NCBI GenBank assembly: GCA_037576215.1
Contig: JBANDB010000004.1
Coordinates: 4,216,001-4,280,000, forward strand
Origin: Armillaria gallica
Lineage: Eukaryota > Basidiomycota > Agaricomycetes > Agaricales > Physalacriaceae
DNA length: 64,000 bases
Direction: 5' to 3'
Position numbers and translations under genes: made by a program. The notes below the pieces were generated by a model, which saw nothing but the letters and a program-made list of their open reading frames with translations, was not told the DNA's origin and did no database searches. Shown here piece after piece: positions 12,401 to 22,515 of this stretch (the first letter of the stretch is position 1; each line of letters starts with the position of its first letter).

Positions 12401-13221
12401 TTCACGTGCGCCCTTGCCAAAGCCCTTGATATGGAACTTCACTTCACTTCCGGATATCATCTGGAGGCCGATGGACAAACCAAATGTGCAAACCAAACCT
12501 TGGAACAGTACATCCGCATTTATTGTTCTTATCAACAGGACAACTGGGATTTACTACTACTCATTGCAGAGTTTGCATACAACAATGCTCCGAACACCTC
12601 CACTGGAATCTCTCCATTCTTTGCCAACAAAGGCTACCATCCCAATATCACTGTTCACCCTGAACGTGATATCGCCTCCGCTCAGGCCTGTGACTTTGTA
12701 GTCAACCTCGATGAACTACACCAATTCCTACACGACAAAATCACCCAGGTGCAGTCTCGCTACAAGATCCAAGCGGACAAGCACCAGAATCCAGCTCCTC
12801 CTTTCAAAAGAAATTCCTTGGCCCATTCGAAATCATAGCTCAACCAGGCTCCCATTCCTTCACCCTCAAACTTCCGTCAGACCTCCATGCCATTCACCCT
12901 GTCTTCCATGTATCACAACTTGAACCTGTAGAGGAAAACACCATCCCCCATCGCACTCAACCTCCGCCACCTCCGGTGGAAGTCAACGGTGAAGAGCAGT
13001 ATGAAATAGCTCAGATCCTTGACTCCAAACTTGACCGCCGGTTCCGGTGCCCTCTTCTCTACAGGATTCAATGGTTAGGTTATGAAGGCACCGATGAGGA
13101 ATTTGCTTGGTTACCGGCTACTGAATTCTCCATGGACAAATTCATTGAAGATTTCCACTGTTGCTATCCAGACAAACCAGGACCATTAGCCAAAGTCACC
13201 ATCCGAAAATCCATCATCTAG
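9463..13221 (+). pseudogene. pol: pol of the gypsy element: PR-RT-RH-IN-chromodomain, broken
   Basis: The enzymes of reverse transcription and integration. Protease has LVDSGSS (residues 57-63 from 9463). RT spans about 10380-11150, but the catalytic box reads YLND (10831-10842) where YLDD is expected. A TGA at 11257 precedes RNase H (VETDASDYAI, TDHKNLEYF). The integrase zinc finger begins near 11980 (HDHILAGHF). A tandem ACAG duplication at 12054-12061 shifts the frame into 12062. The integrase core keeps Asp45 and Asp105 of that frame, but the third catalytic residue, 36 positions on, is Lys (12482-12484), not Glu. Near 12800 a deletion removes part of the linker and shifts the frame again, before GPFEIIAQPGSHSF and a chromodomain (about 12995-13190). 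The domain set is complete; activity is not expected. Confidence 0.95.
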
Positions 13222-13527
13222 CTTCCCCTCCTGTAATATTATCACCCTCCGTCAGTCCAACCATTTCCATTTCAAATAGAATCCACAAAACCTATTGCAA
13301 ATTCATTTCCTAAACGGGACCGGCCTCTAGTGGAATCCATACACTGTATTTCATATTCATTTCCTGCTTTCTATTGCAAATAGTCTTCTCACCTCACACT
13401 TTATTACAAGTCAACAAGAATTGGGGCCCCGTGGGCCCCGGATGCATTCAAAAAAAAGCAAAATACAAAATATATGAAATACGTGTCAAAGAACTTGTCC
13501 AAGAAGAACGGCGACAAGAGAAAGAAG
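13222..13527. other. Non-coding tail between pol and the antisense ORF
   Basis: About 300 bp between the convergent ends of pol (+) and the antisense gene (-). It includes several short A/T-rich stretches that could hold the polyadenylation sites of both. No coding signal was seen. Confidence 0.4.
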
Positions 13528-15260
13528 CTAGGCATCCACGGCCCCCACATCTGCGACTTCTCCCATCTCCACATCCTCGGTACCCCCTGCTGGTGCATTT
13601 CCATCGCCCTCCGCAGACTCCGATCCTTCCTCACCCTCACCACTTTCATCTCCATCCCCCTCACTTGTAGTCGCCCCTGCGGGATCACCATCCAATATGA
13701 ACAGGCCATCCAATGCCAGGATGCCCAAGTCATCCCCGTATGGCTTCCGTGATTTCCGAACCTTGCCATCCAGAACCTTCTCCTCTGGATCCGAGTCCTC
13801 CACCAGGAAATTGTCGCAGTTGTGCTTCTGAAGGTAGTCCTTCCAGAACTGCCATTCGGACCGGTGGCCTTCCAACTTGTAGAACTCGTTCCTCATGGCC
13901 TGGAACAAGTCCCGTTTCAACTTCATCTCCGCCATTTTCTCCAGACCCCCCAGGCCATACCAAAACTCGCAGTTGGCCACCTTGTAAGGATCGTCCACGT
14001 TCATCTTCTCGGGCTCCACCGGCCCCTTCACCCTCAGCTGCGCCATATCCTCATCCAACCGCCATTGCATCACCTGCCGGAGTGCCTCGGAATTCACCCC
14101 CTCCACATCCTTCAACTCCACGCATGACACATCCCACTCTCCCACGTCGGAAGCCAACAAGATATCCTCAGGAGACTCAATAGACTCCGTCTTGTAATCG
14201 TCAACCAAGTCTCCAACACGGCCCCGCAAGAAGGTGACCTCCCCAGTCAACTTATTCACCTTGTTTACAAGAGCGTCGACAGTGCTTGTCAATTTTTGAA
14301 GTGCCTCCAAAATTTCCTTGGAGCCGATGGCGATGGAAGCAGATGTGCCCTTATTGAAGGAACACGCGGACTTCTTGGTCTTGCAGCGGGAGCATGTACG
14401 GCCCCGGACGGTCTTTGCAGATCCAGGACGAGCATAACATCTTGCGCTGTCCTGGCGACACCGTATACAGCGCCCTACAAACCAATTAGCATACTGTGGA
14501 GACCACCGGAAATCCACTTACTGCTACCCTCCAATTCCTCCTCATTCGCTGTGGGACCCGTAGAGTCCACCTTTGCCTTTTTGCTAGGCCCTGCTCCTCC
14601 TTCTTCTCCACTCTCCTCCACCACACTCGCAGACTTGGCAGGTCGTTTCCGCTTCTTTTTCCTGTCCGCAGTGGAAACCACGGAGTCCGTCACCCACCGC
14701 TTCCCGTCACGAATATCTTTCAACTTTTGAAGGGCTGGTGCCCTCAAAGTTTCCGTCAAATTTGCCTCAGTATCCACGTCCGTCCCCCTAGCCTCCTCTG
14801 CCTCGATGACATTCCCTCCACTCATCGCAGCCTTCTCCTTTTCCTTCCTCTCCTTCCTTTCCTTCTGCAGCTTCTTCTTAGCTGCAGCATCCGCGGCCGC
14901 CTTATCAACCTTTGCCTTCAAATCTGCCTTTTCCTTTGCCTCGGCCTCCTGCTGTTCCTTCAACAAGCGAAGCCGCTCCTCCTCCTTCCTCTTCTCCTCT
15001 GCCTTCCTTTTCTCCTCAGCCTTCTGTTTCAAGGCCTCAACCTTTGCAGCCCATGCCTCGCAATCCAACCTTGACCTCTCCTCCTGCTCCACCGCCGCCT
15101 TGGCCTCTTTCCAAGCAGCATGCTTCGCTATGGCCTCCGCATGATTTTCCTCCGCGGCGGCCCAAGCTTTGATCTCCTCAATCGTGATGTCCTCAGGAGT
15201 CGGGGCCGACTCATATGGCTCAGGTGTTACGGAGAGTCAGTATTTGATGGGCAGCAACAT
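13528..15260 (-). CDS. Spliced antisense ORF with Zn2Cys6-type cysteine cluster, carried by the gypsy element
   Basis: Two exons, 15260-14522 and 14474-13528, joined by a 47-nt intron, give about 561 codons. The ATG at 15258-15260 is the first in frame; one TGA at 15237-15239 (codon 8) is the only defect. Exon 1 encodes a long Lys/Glu/Ala-rich coiled coil (EEKRKEEERLRLLKEQQEA) and a basic KKKRKRP patch. Just after the intron come six cysteines in the order CX2CX6CX14CX2CX6C (residues 249-284), the Zn2Cys6 pattern with a longish linker. A heptad-like stretch (LTSTVDALVNKVNKL) and a very acidic, Gly-rich tail follow. Similar antisense proteins in basidiomycete gypsy elements are known to me only as hypothetical proteins. 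Function unknown; DNA binding is inferred. Confidence 0.75.
14475..14521 (-). other. Intron of the antisense ORF
   Basis: A 47-nt GTAAGT...CTAAT...TTGTAG interval on the minus strand. Splicing creates one continuous frame across the two antisense ORFs (phase 1) and places the cysteine cluster directly after the junction. Confidence 0.75.
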
Positions 15261-15407
15261 AATGAATGGTGAAGAGAAAGAAATTCCGAAAGGAGTAGAG
15301 ATGGTGGAAGTTTGAAGTTAAGTGACGAAATTCCCATGCTCAAAATTCTGTCAGGCATACCATATTTATTGGCCATCGGGATCAGCACTCTTGAGGGCAA
15401 GAACGCT

Positions 15408-15420
15408 AAGGGGGGGATAC
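15408..15420 (+). other. Polypurine tract of the gypsy element
   Basis: The run aagggggggata lies immediately before the 3' LTR start at 15421. This is the usual plus-strand primer position. Confidence 0.85.
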
Positions 15421-15946
15421 TGTTATGCGCATGCCGCTGGCCTCCGCTTCACACCCATTCCAACTTCAATTGTAACTCTAGCATTTCTCACTATCGGACT
15501 CCGTGGCCTCCGACCGCTGACCATTACTGTTCCATTTGATATTTTATTTATCATTTCATTTTACTATTTCACATATTAACTCTAGAACCTGAATTCGGTA
15601 GCGAACAGACCACCGCCGGAGTCCATCGGACTTGGACTCAGATTTATTTACTCATATATATACTGTAGAATTACTTGTAGATACTCAGTTCGAATATCAA
15701 CTTGGTTTAGCCAAATCTCTCTCTGCCTCCAAGTCTAATCTATCGCTCTCAAAGTCCACGGCCTCCGCTCTGTTGGACTATCCTTACTCTCTATCCAAGC
15801 CTTCGCTCTCTGCAGACTCCGCTCCGCAATCCAATCTTAGGGCTTCGGCTCAAGGGTGACGTTGCTAATAGCTTTGCCAAAGCCCACGCACTCTGCGGAC
15901 CTCCACTCGTGTGAGTTATCTTTGTCTATTTGGCACGTCCCTAACA
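15421..15946 (+). repeat. 3' LTR of the gypsy element
   Basis: 526 bp, the same length as the 5' LTR, with no indels. About 21 differences by eye, 20 of them transitions, and roughly 16 change CG to TG or CA. Followed by the target duplication CATCC (15947-15951). Confidence 0.97.
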
Positions 15947-16116
15947 CATCCCTACATTATGCATGAATTTAGACTCCCACAGAGATAAAATTATACAGTT
16001 TTGGAATAAAATATTGCTTATTTTATATGATTAACCAATCTCATGATGCATAACCGCCATAATGCATATGGTTTGGGGGGGTTCCGACCGTATGCATTAT
16101 GAGATAGTCGACTGTA
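15947..16116. mobile_element. MITE-like TIR element, right half
   Basis: It continues the element begun at 7058. The right TIR is 16092-16116, followed by a T and the flanking repeat GTAAAATAC (16118-16126). Inner ATGCATAACC/ATAATGCAT words repeat those in the left half in inverted orientation, so the element could fold. Confidence 0.75.
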
Positions 16117-16126
16117 TGTAAAATAC

Positions 16127-18289
16127 TATTTTGGTAAATAACCTACTCTTTTTCCCTCAGCCTTAGTTCAACCCCTTCAGCAATTGCAGACTAAAGGTCT
16201 GTATCTCCACGAATGATCCTTTGTCAGGCACTGATGCATTCATTGGTAGCTCTTACATAACAAGAGTTTAGTCTTGTGACAGAACCTTCTATGTTGTATA
16301 TCGACAGCTTGCCTTCATATACAGTCTGGTCATGAGACTAACAAGAGTTCACATTGGTTAGCTTGAATTGTACTATGCCTTTTCGTCATTACATTAACCA
16401 TTGCACAACTGCGAAAAGGAAGGCTGTGGTCTCAACATATTTATCTGTCACCGGATGGCCTTCAATGATGATCTAAATTAAAATTGGGTACATCCGGTCA
16501 CACAGAACACTGACCGGTGCTTAGAAGTGACAGTGACAACAACCCTCCTCTCCTTGTTGCCATGCAATTGCACACTCTCCTGAGCATGCTCTTCCACTTT
16601 GACAAACTTTCAAGGTTCAATGTATCGAGTCTCATTTTCGTATCTAGCTTTGAGAATGTAGGTTCAACAAATATGGAAGGACAGCTGAACAGACTTTTAA
16701 CATTGACGGACTCTCCTATACTCCATCCTGGTGAGCCCTTTCTGAAGGTGCCATATTGTATACTTACAGCTATCTATATCAGTTTTTAATATGAAAACAA
16801 TAATTCTACAGTCTTCTCCACTTGCTGGCTGTGCTACGTGTAATGCTTAATGGTAAGAGATGCATGCCCTGGTGCACACATCCCAGTCAACCTGGCTCCT
16901 TTGTGGTCACTGGCCGTGCACACATGTCACCATTGGTTATCAGCTTCCCACACCCAGGAAAACTCTATCTGACTTTAAGACTCATTCACTGAGTGAAGTG
17001 GCTGATCACTTTCAGAAACAGCTGGCAGAGTCTGATTGTGCTGCATTGGTATTATATGGCAGACCCCTCGGATCAGTCATGGATCAGCAGGCATCACATC
17101 AAACTGCGTCTCCCAGTACACAGATCGTTGGCCAGGTTTCCAAGGTAGAAATCATTGAATCTTTGTGGCCTTCCTTCTTGTTTCCCCCACTCCACATCCC
17201 ACTCATTTTCCCGCTCAGCTTCGATTACTCGGCCTGAACAAATTCCGTATGTCAAACATTCTTTTGCTTTTCCTAATCATGGTGGCAGGCACAGATATTA
17301 CAATGAAATGGTGGGCCCGATTGGTCCAAGGCTGCCATGTTTCTCACAACAGGTAGCTTTCTCTTCGATATATCCTTGGTGCAGCATTATAGTGAGGCAC
17401 CTCCTAGTGTCAAATGCACGATGGTAAGCATTGAACAGTCCACTTTGATGTCCCTGCTAATTGGAATAAAGACAGGTGCAGCAAAGTTCTGTTTCAATCC
17501 CAACTTTATGTGGTACGACCATACTTTTGCTATCCTCAAATTCTATGGTACTCAGTTTGTACGTAGGATGGCAAAGCATGCTTCGGAACATGGTCCGGAC
17601 CAGCATGGGTGTCTGATTGCCAAGGCCCTCAGCCTCATTGACTTTGAATCTGCAGTATCGTTGTGTCTCTCGTCAGACTAGGTTGCAGAAGCTTATCCTT
17701 CTCGCAGGTCCCTGGCATGGTTTCATGTCTTGAATATCGTACTTTAAGGCCATTGGAGTGAATTTCATACAGGTAGCTATTGTGCTGAGGAACGGACTGA
17801 AGCACTACTGGGAGTACTGGGAGTTGGTGGTGATGAGAATCGCTCTGAATAACATCCAGCATAGCGAGTGAGTGCGAAAACTCACGTTGTTAATGACAAC
17901 CACTTACAATTACCAGAGATGTGATTTCATTATAAAAACACTCTTGCTCTCTGTGTTATCCATTCTTCCATCCTCATCCTCTCCTTCTCGAACAACCTCA
18001 CACATCATTAACATGAGCAGAGCCGAAAATAACACGCCTGTTTATGTTCGTATTTCTCAGATCCCTCTCCTTCCTTGGGTGACAAACCTTTCCCTGAATC
18101 TGGCTGATGATGCAGGCAGCACGGGAAGCGTAAAAAAATTCCTATCAGCTCTGCCACATCTCTGTGCTCTCAAAGATTTCATTTTTCAGTAGGTATCACA
18201 ATTATGTTCACTGAGTCCTGTTAGCTTTCCCAGTGAGTTTGACAATGTTGGTGGTGTGAATGTGTGGGCCCAAATTTAATAACATATAC
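16127..18289. other. Decayed region, no recognised gene
   Basis: Short open frames at 16517-16789, 16860-17237, 17337-17681 and 17872-18192 have no motif I recognise. Several are bounded by GT...AG-like signals, so a multi-exon gene or transposon remnant is possible. The peptide around 18014-18192 (starting MSRAENNTPVYVRI) is protein-like in composition but unassigned. Confidence 0.35.
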
Positions 18290-18930
18290 ATGAGTGGGTC
18301 TCGTTTCTTAGTAATGTCACGACAATGTCCTCTGAGCTGGTCGGCTATTCTGTAGAGAGAGGTACGATAGTTCCTCATTGGTGCTATTCCTCACTGACCA
18401 CCCTTCCTGTTAGACTCACAATTTTACTGCACTACCTTGATAGTTTGCAATATTCTCCAAATGCGTATGTCTCATTTCCTAGTGAATGTAACAGCAAAGT
18501 TTACTCAGTGGTCAGCTGGTCGGTCTTCCCATTGGAAAAGGTAAGATAGTATCTCTTGACCGTCGCTCCCCACTGATCTGCCTTCCCCATAGGCTCGACG
18601 ACATAATGGATCTTATTGGCCATTTACAAGAATATGCGCAAAGGTATGTTTTGCTTCCTAGGTGTCACAACGATGTCCACTAATTCTTGTCGGTGTTCCT
18701 ATAGATGGTAGGATAATCTCTGTTCTCAGACTATCATACACCCTTGCTGAATAGCATTACTGGCAGGCTCTTCGAAAGCAGGGATGGGAACATGTGCGTT
18801 TCGTTTCCTAGTATCTCCCATGTGTTGTTGCTGCCATTCAATTATCAATTCGACACTGTTTCTCACTGGGTTTTATGTGTAGGATCCAAGCATTCACACC
18901 AGATAGGTAAGACGTTCATCTGCTCTCGAC
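18290..18930 (+). repeat. Four imperfect exon/intron-like repeat units
   Basis: Units begin near 18299, 18466, 18641 and 18797 with related words (gtctcgtttcttag, gtctcatttcctag, gttttgcttcctag, gtttcgtttcctag). Two or three units continue with a TGGTCGG- or TTGTCGG-like core and a GGTAAGATAG/GGTACGATAG donor-like motif. Spacing is about 155-175 bp. GT...AG intervals of about 50-60 nt with CTAAT can be drawn. This could be an old tandemly duplicated exon-intron unit. Confidence 0.4.
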
Positions 18931-19097
18931 CCTCACAAACTTACGTGAATGGATCCAACAGCAATGATGCCACTTGGACAAGCTTGTCTTTGAACCTGAA
19001 CACCCTGATGGAAAGCGTGGACATGTATACGATCATCTGAATTTTCTCTATCATCCTCCCACAGTGTGCTCTTGTTTGCTTATAGTACGCAAAGCTC

Positions 19098-19310
19098 TGG
19101 CATGTACATTTGCAAGTTGGGCGGGCAGTGCATGGCCGAGTTCAGTTGCTCTGAATTTTGTGCTGCTAACATAGATTCGCATATTCGTGTCTACCATGAA
19201 GCCAAGATATCCAAGCAGGTCAGCAAGAGATGTTGTGTATGTGGCAGGTTGCAATTGAAGAGCAATTACCCTCAGCATGCAGATACTCATTTCACAGAGA
19301 CCACACCCTC
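19098..19310 (+). pseudogene. Zinc-finger-like Cys/His fragment
   Basis: One frame shows Cys/His pairs: CKLGGQCMAEFSCSEFC, then HIRVYHE, CCVCGRLQLKS and QHADTHF. The spacing resembles repeated C2H2-type fingers common in basidiomycete transposon-linked proteins. There is no complete gene around it. Weak assignment. Confidence 0.35.
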
Positions 19311-19429
19311 GCACCCTTTGCCCTGTATGATGTGGATAGTCTGGTCTGCACTCAAGAACTCACCATTTTCATCACTACTTGACTGCGGCATTCTCCATCA
19401 AGCCTGGAGAAAAAATCAATAACGGCTTG

Positions 19430-20630
19430 AATCTCACTGCCTACCACGGATGTCTCTTCATGATACTTATACAAGCAGGCTATTGTCCCACCCTTGTGCT
19501 ACAAATGAGGTTTACAATAGGTGCTTGAAATCCTTAAGCAGACATTGGTTCCTGTTCACAACACTTGGGGAATAGTTGACTCGGATTTGAAGTTGGAGGG
19601 TGCAGATGGCATGATGGTCGTCGACACGCATGGAGACAAAAGGTGCATGGAATTTTTCATAAAATTTCACTGTGATCGAAAGGGACATTCGTAGGTTAAC
19701 ATGTTGGCCTGGATCACGATTTTGACTGGTCTCTGCAGGTGTCTACTCGAGTTCCTCTGCACTGATGGTAGACTCTGTGCAATGGCTGTCTCCCTCCAAA
19801 GCGCCATCTTCCTCTCCAAACCGGAAGTGGGTCCAACTTCCGGCAAGGCCTCGCTGTTGATGAAACACTTGCTGAGGGGTGCATCGATCCCATGCCTCAG
19901 TCAGACCTGCAGCGAGGACAAGGTGAGCTTATGTTACCAGCATAGGGTGTAGTCTACACACCCTCACTATGGGTGAAGACCCTCTGAATTCGCCTCCCGG
20001 TCTCCCTAGATATCTCAACAAATCGGCTGTGAGACATTAACACTGGACGCGTGTGTTTCCATTAACGTCGACTTACTGCCAGGCTGCATGAACATTTTTC
20101 TTGAGAGGCATGTCGGAAGCGTGCTGTGAAGGGTAAGCCTAATTTTTTCATGATGGAAATAGATTCTTACCGAAATTTTTTGAACAGATATCTGAGTGCT
20201 GAAGTTGTGCTGGCGTCATGATGAGGAGACTGTGGGAACTGGTTGCATGACAGCTTTGATGGTGGTGCTTACATGGTCAGTTACTAAATTGGATATCACT
20301 GCTATAGTCTATGTACTCTTGCCTAATATTTAATGTTCTACAACCCTCACTCCTTGACAATCAACAGATCAAATACTACATGGAACATTCACATTTGTAT
20401 GGGTCGAATTGTTATGGGAATTAACATGTGTCGTAGCTCACATTATATCATGTTGCTGACTCTTGCCGCTGCTGCCAGCTTCCATTATTTACACGTGTGA
20501 AGCATGCTGCATACATTATATTATCTTGCCAACTCTTGCCGCTGATGCTGAATATCTATTGTTTACACATATTTATATTTTGCAGAGTCAGATAAGGAAA
20601 CCTGTGACTGGAGATAGACCTTACTTCCAG
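19430..20630. other. No recognised feature
   Basis: Stop-rich in the frames I read, with short open frames only (for example 19701-19952, 20463-20699). No motif or repeat was identified. Confidence 0.4.
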
Positions 20631-20639
20631 CAAGGTAAT

Positions 20640-20850
20640 CAAATATTGATCATTGTCCCATTGATCATTGTTCTCTCCTATTGTTCTATTGTTCTGTGAT
20701 TCCATTGTTCTATTATCTGATCTTATTGTTCTGTACTTCCATTGTTCCTATCTATTGTTCCCCAAGTATGGAAACTCATTGTTCTCTAGTAGTATATAAG
20801 CAGCTGTAAATTAGACAGAAAGGAGGATTTTTTCCCCCTGATCTTTAGTC
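20640..20850 (+). promoter_or_regulatory. LTR-like promoter segment with TTGTTC repeats and TATA box
   Basis: Repeated attgttc words run from 20640 to 20790, followed by agtatataagcag near 20801. The copies are too irregular to be a clean satellite. A repeat-rich upstream block before TATATAAG is typical of an LTR U3 region, and 28771 has a similar gtagtatataagtag. No paired LTR or target duplication was found. Confidence 0.35.
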
Positions 20851-21393
20851 AGGTCTACCAATACCTTTGCATTTACCCTCCAAGCATAGCTGCTGCCTAG
20901 CACCACATAGGGCTCTATCACCAGGAGTTTTATATACAATTCAGTATTTGGAAACCATTGCCTATCATTTTCCTAACCGTTAAATCACAATTACCATTTT
21001 GTTCATTTCAATTAATCCAGTACACATCTGTCAGAATTGTTGAAGCCCTTCTTGCATTCAAAAGAATTCGCCAGGAAACATATCTTTGGTTTACATCTAG
21101 TTTCCCAGCCTTACAGCATATAAGACCACTAAGCCTGACAAAGCTTTACAGTTTATAGTCAATGGACATGTAATGCATTACAAACTAGTGCAGGTGTCAT
21201 GTATTATGGAGAGAGAAATTCCACAGCTAGGTTTGTAGATGTTCAGAGGTGCATGTGATGCAATGGCAGCATACAACTGGGTTGGCAGTAGCTTCCAGAA
21301 GGGTACCTCAATGGTGTGGATATAACACAAGATGGCACAGGTAACCCCCCCTCCCCCTTTGTCTTCATGTATCACCTGGCCAGCTTATGAAAC
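20851..21393. other. No recognised gene before the copia element
   Basis: Only short frames on either strand, and nothing assignable. The last five bases (GAAAC, 21389-21393) are the target site of the copia-like insertion. Confidence 0.4.
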
Positions 21394-21569
21394 TGTTGCA
21401 ATATGCTGAAGTTATCTATAGTCAACAAGTATAAATATTATCATGTAGCTCTACTGTACTGTACAATCTGACTATTATCTGCATATCCATGTCTGTGTCT
21501 GAGCTTCTCTCCTTCTCTTTCTGTTTTTCTTCTTTCAGTCTGCCTTTTCTAGCCTCGTTCTCTGCAACA
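21394..21569 (+). repeat. 5' LTR of the copia-like element
   Basis: 176 bp, TG...CA ends. Its right half is a long pyrimidine-rich tract. The matching copy is 22936-23111. Confidence 0.93.
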
Positions 21570-21582
21570 GGTTATGGGCCCC
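21570..21582 (+). other. Copia-type primer binding site
   Basis: GGTTATGGGCCCC directly after the LTR. Drosophila copia has a closely similar site complementary to the internal (half) part of initiator tRNA-Met, so half-tRNA priming is the likely mechanism here. Confidence 0.7.
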
Positions 21583-21804
21583 AGCCCCCAAAATTACATT
21601 CAGATATTTGTCAACATCATCCAGAATCCTCACTTTCATTTCAACCTATTCCACCTCTCAATCCATTCCATTTCACCTCTCTGAAGTCTCTACAGGTGTC
21701 CATCCACCCATTCCCAGGTCCATTCATCTCATTTCCAGCCTCCACCACCATATTTTTAGCACTCCTCTTTTCTGCTGCTGTCACACTGTCATATTATCAC
21801 AATC

Positions 21805-22515
21805 ATGCCCGATTCAGCTGCTGTTACCCAGTTCCCCATTGTCACCTCAGCTAGTATTCATTCCCTTACTTCCTGGACCAGCAAACATGGCCTGGTTTTG
21901 GAAAGGAACTGGTTCACCTTCTCCCACTTTATGAAGATGTGGTTCAAGAGTATTGGTGCCTCCTACATCATTGACACCAGTGTAAAGTCTGTCACTGCTT
22001 CAAAGATGGACCTGGACAATTCCATGCAGATCCATCTCCTGAGTATGATTGAGGAGGACTCTCAGCAGCCTATCCTTGATGCTGACATCACCCTGGATGC
22101 TTGGAAGAGACTTGTCACACTTTTTGAGACATCCACCATGGCTTGCTGTATTGAAGCATGCCATCATTTCTTCAATATCGAGCATGATGCCTCTCAGCCT
22201 ATCACTATCTACATCCAGGCTGTAAAGGATGCATGTGCTGTCCTTAAAGCTCTTGGTTGTGAACCAGATGATGTCATGACCACTGATGTTTTACTCATGA
22301 ATCTCCACTCATCATTTGAGTCTGTATGCACGACCATCTGTGTGACAGAGACTGAACCCAAACTATCCTCTATCATTGCCTCTCTTACTATGTCAGGCTC
22401 TGCAACTTCCATCAAGCATGAGCCCCCCAGTTTTATAGATATAGCAGCACATATTGGATTGGGTGGGAGACATTTTGGTGGTTCTGGTAGTCATGGTTCC
22501 AATTTAGACAATTGA
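21805..22515 (+). pseudogene. gag: copia-type gag (UBN2-like), with decayed tail
   Basis: An ATG-started frame of 236 residues resembling Ty1/copia Gag. Features are a conserved-looking tryptophan region (LERNWFTFSHFMKMWF), a middle WKRLVTLFETSTMACC helix region, a PITIYIQAVKDACAVLKALG helix and a DVLLMNLHSSFESVC segment. After the TGA at 22513 the same frame continues with recognisable sequence to about 22853, including a degenerate zinc knuckle (HRCGWQNYIAACC; the first Cys and the His are lost) and the typical knuckle neighbour YDMP..VKDW, broken by TAG. The protein normally forms the virus-like particle. No pol follows: coding signal ends about 80 bases before the 3' LTR. Confidence 0.8.

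Larger units (their letters stand above)
7335..15946 (+). mobile_element. Complete Ty3/gypsy chromovirus-type LTR retrotransposon, decayed
   Basis: An 8,612-bp element bounded by two 526-bp LTRs (TGTTATGCGC...CCCTAACA) and flanked by the 5-bp target duplication CATCC (7330-7334 and 15947-15951). Order: LTR, self-complementary primer site, gag, pol (protease, RT, RNase H, integrase, chromodomain), an antisense spliced ORF, polypurine tract, LTR. By eye the two LTRs differ at about 21 of 526 positions, nearly all transitions. The gag-pol genes carry TGA stops, a 4-bp duplication and a C-terminal deletion, so the copy cannot move on its own. It sits inside the MITE-like element. Confidence 0.97.

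Noticed and set aside
14496..15074. Plus-strand open frame of 192 codons, Leu/Ser-rich
   Set aside because: It is the mirror of the coiled-coil exon on the minus strand; the repetitive Lys/Glu/Ala codons give leucine-rich nonsense on the other strand.
6687..16180. Outer inverted match (ttgagggaaaaac / ctttttccctcagcc) as TIRs of a larger element
   Set aside because: The match is short and imperfect, with no flanking duplication.
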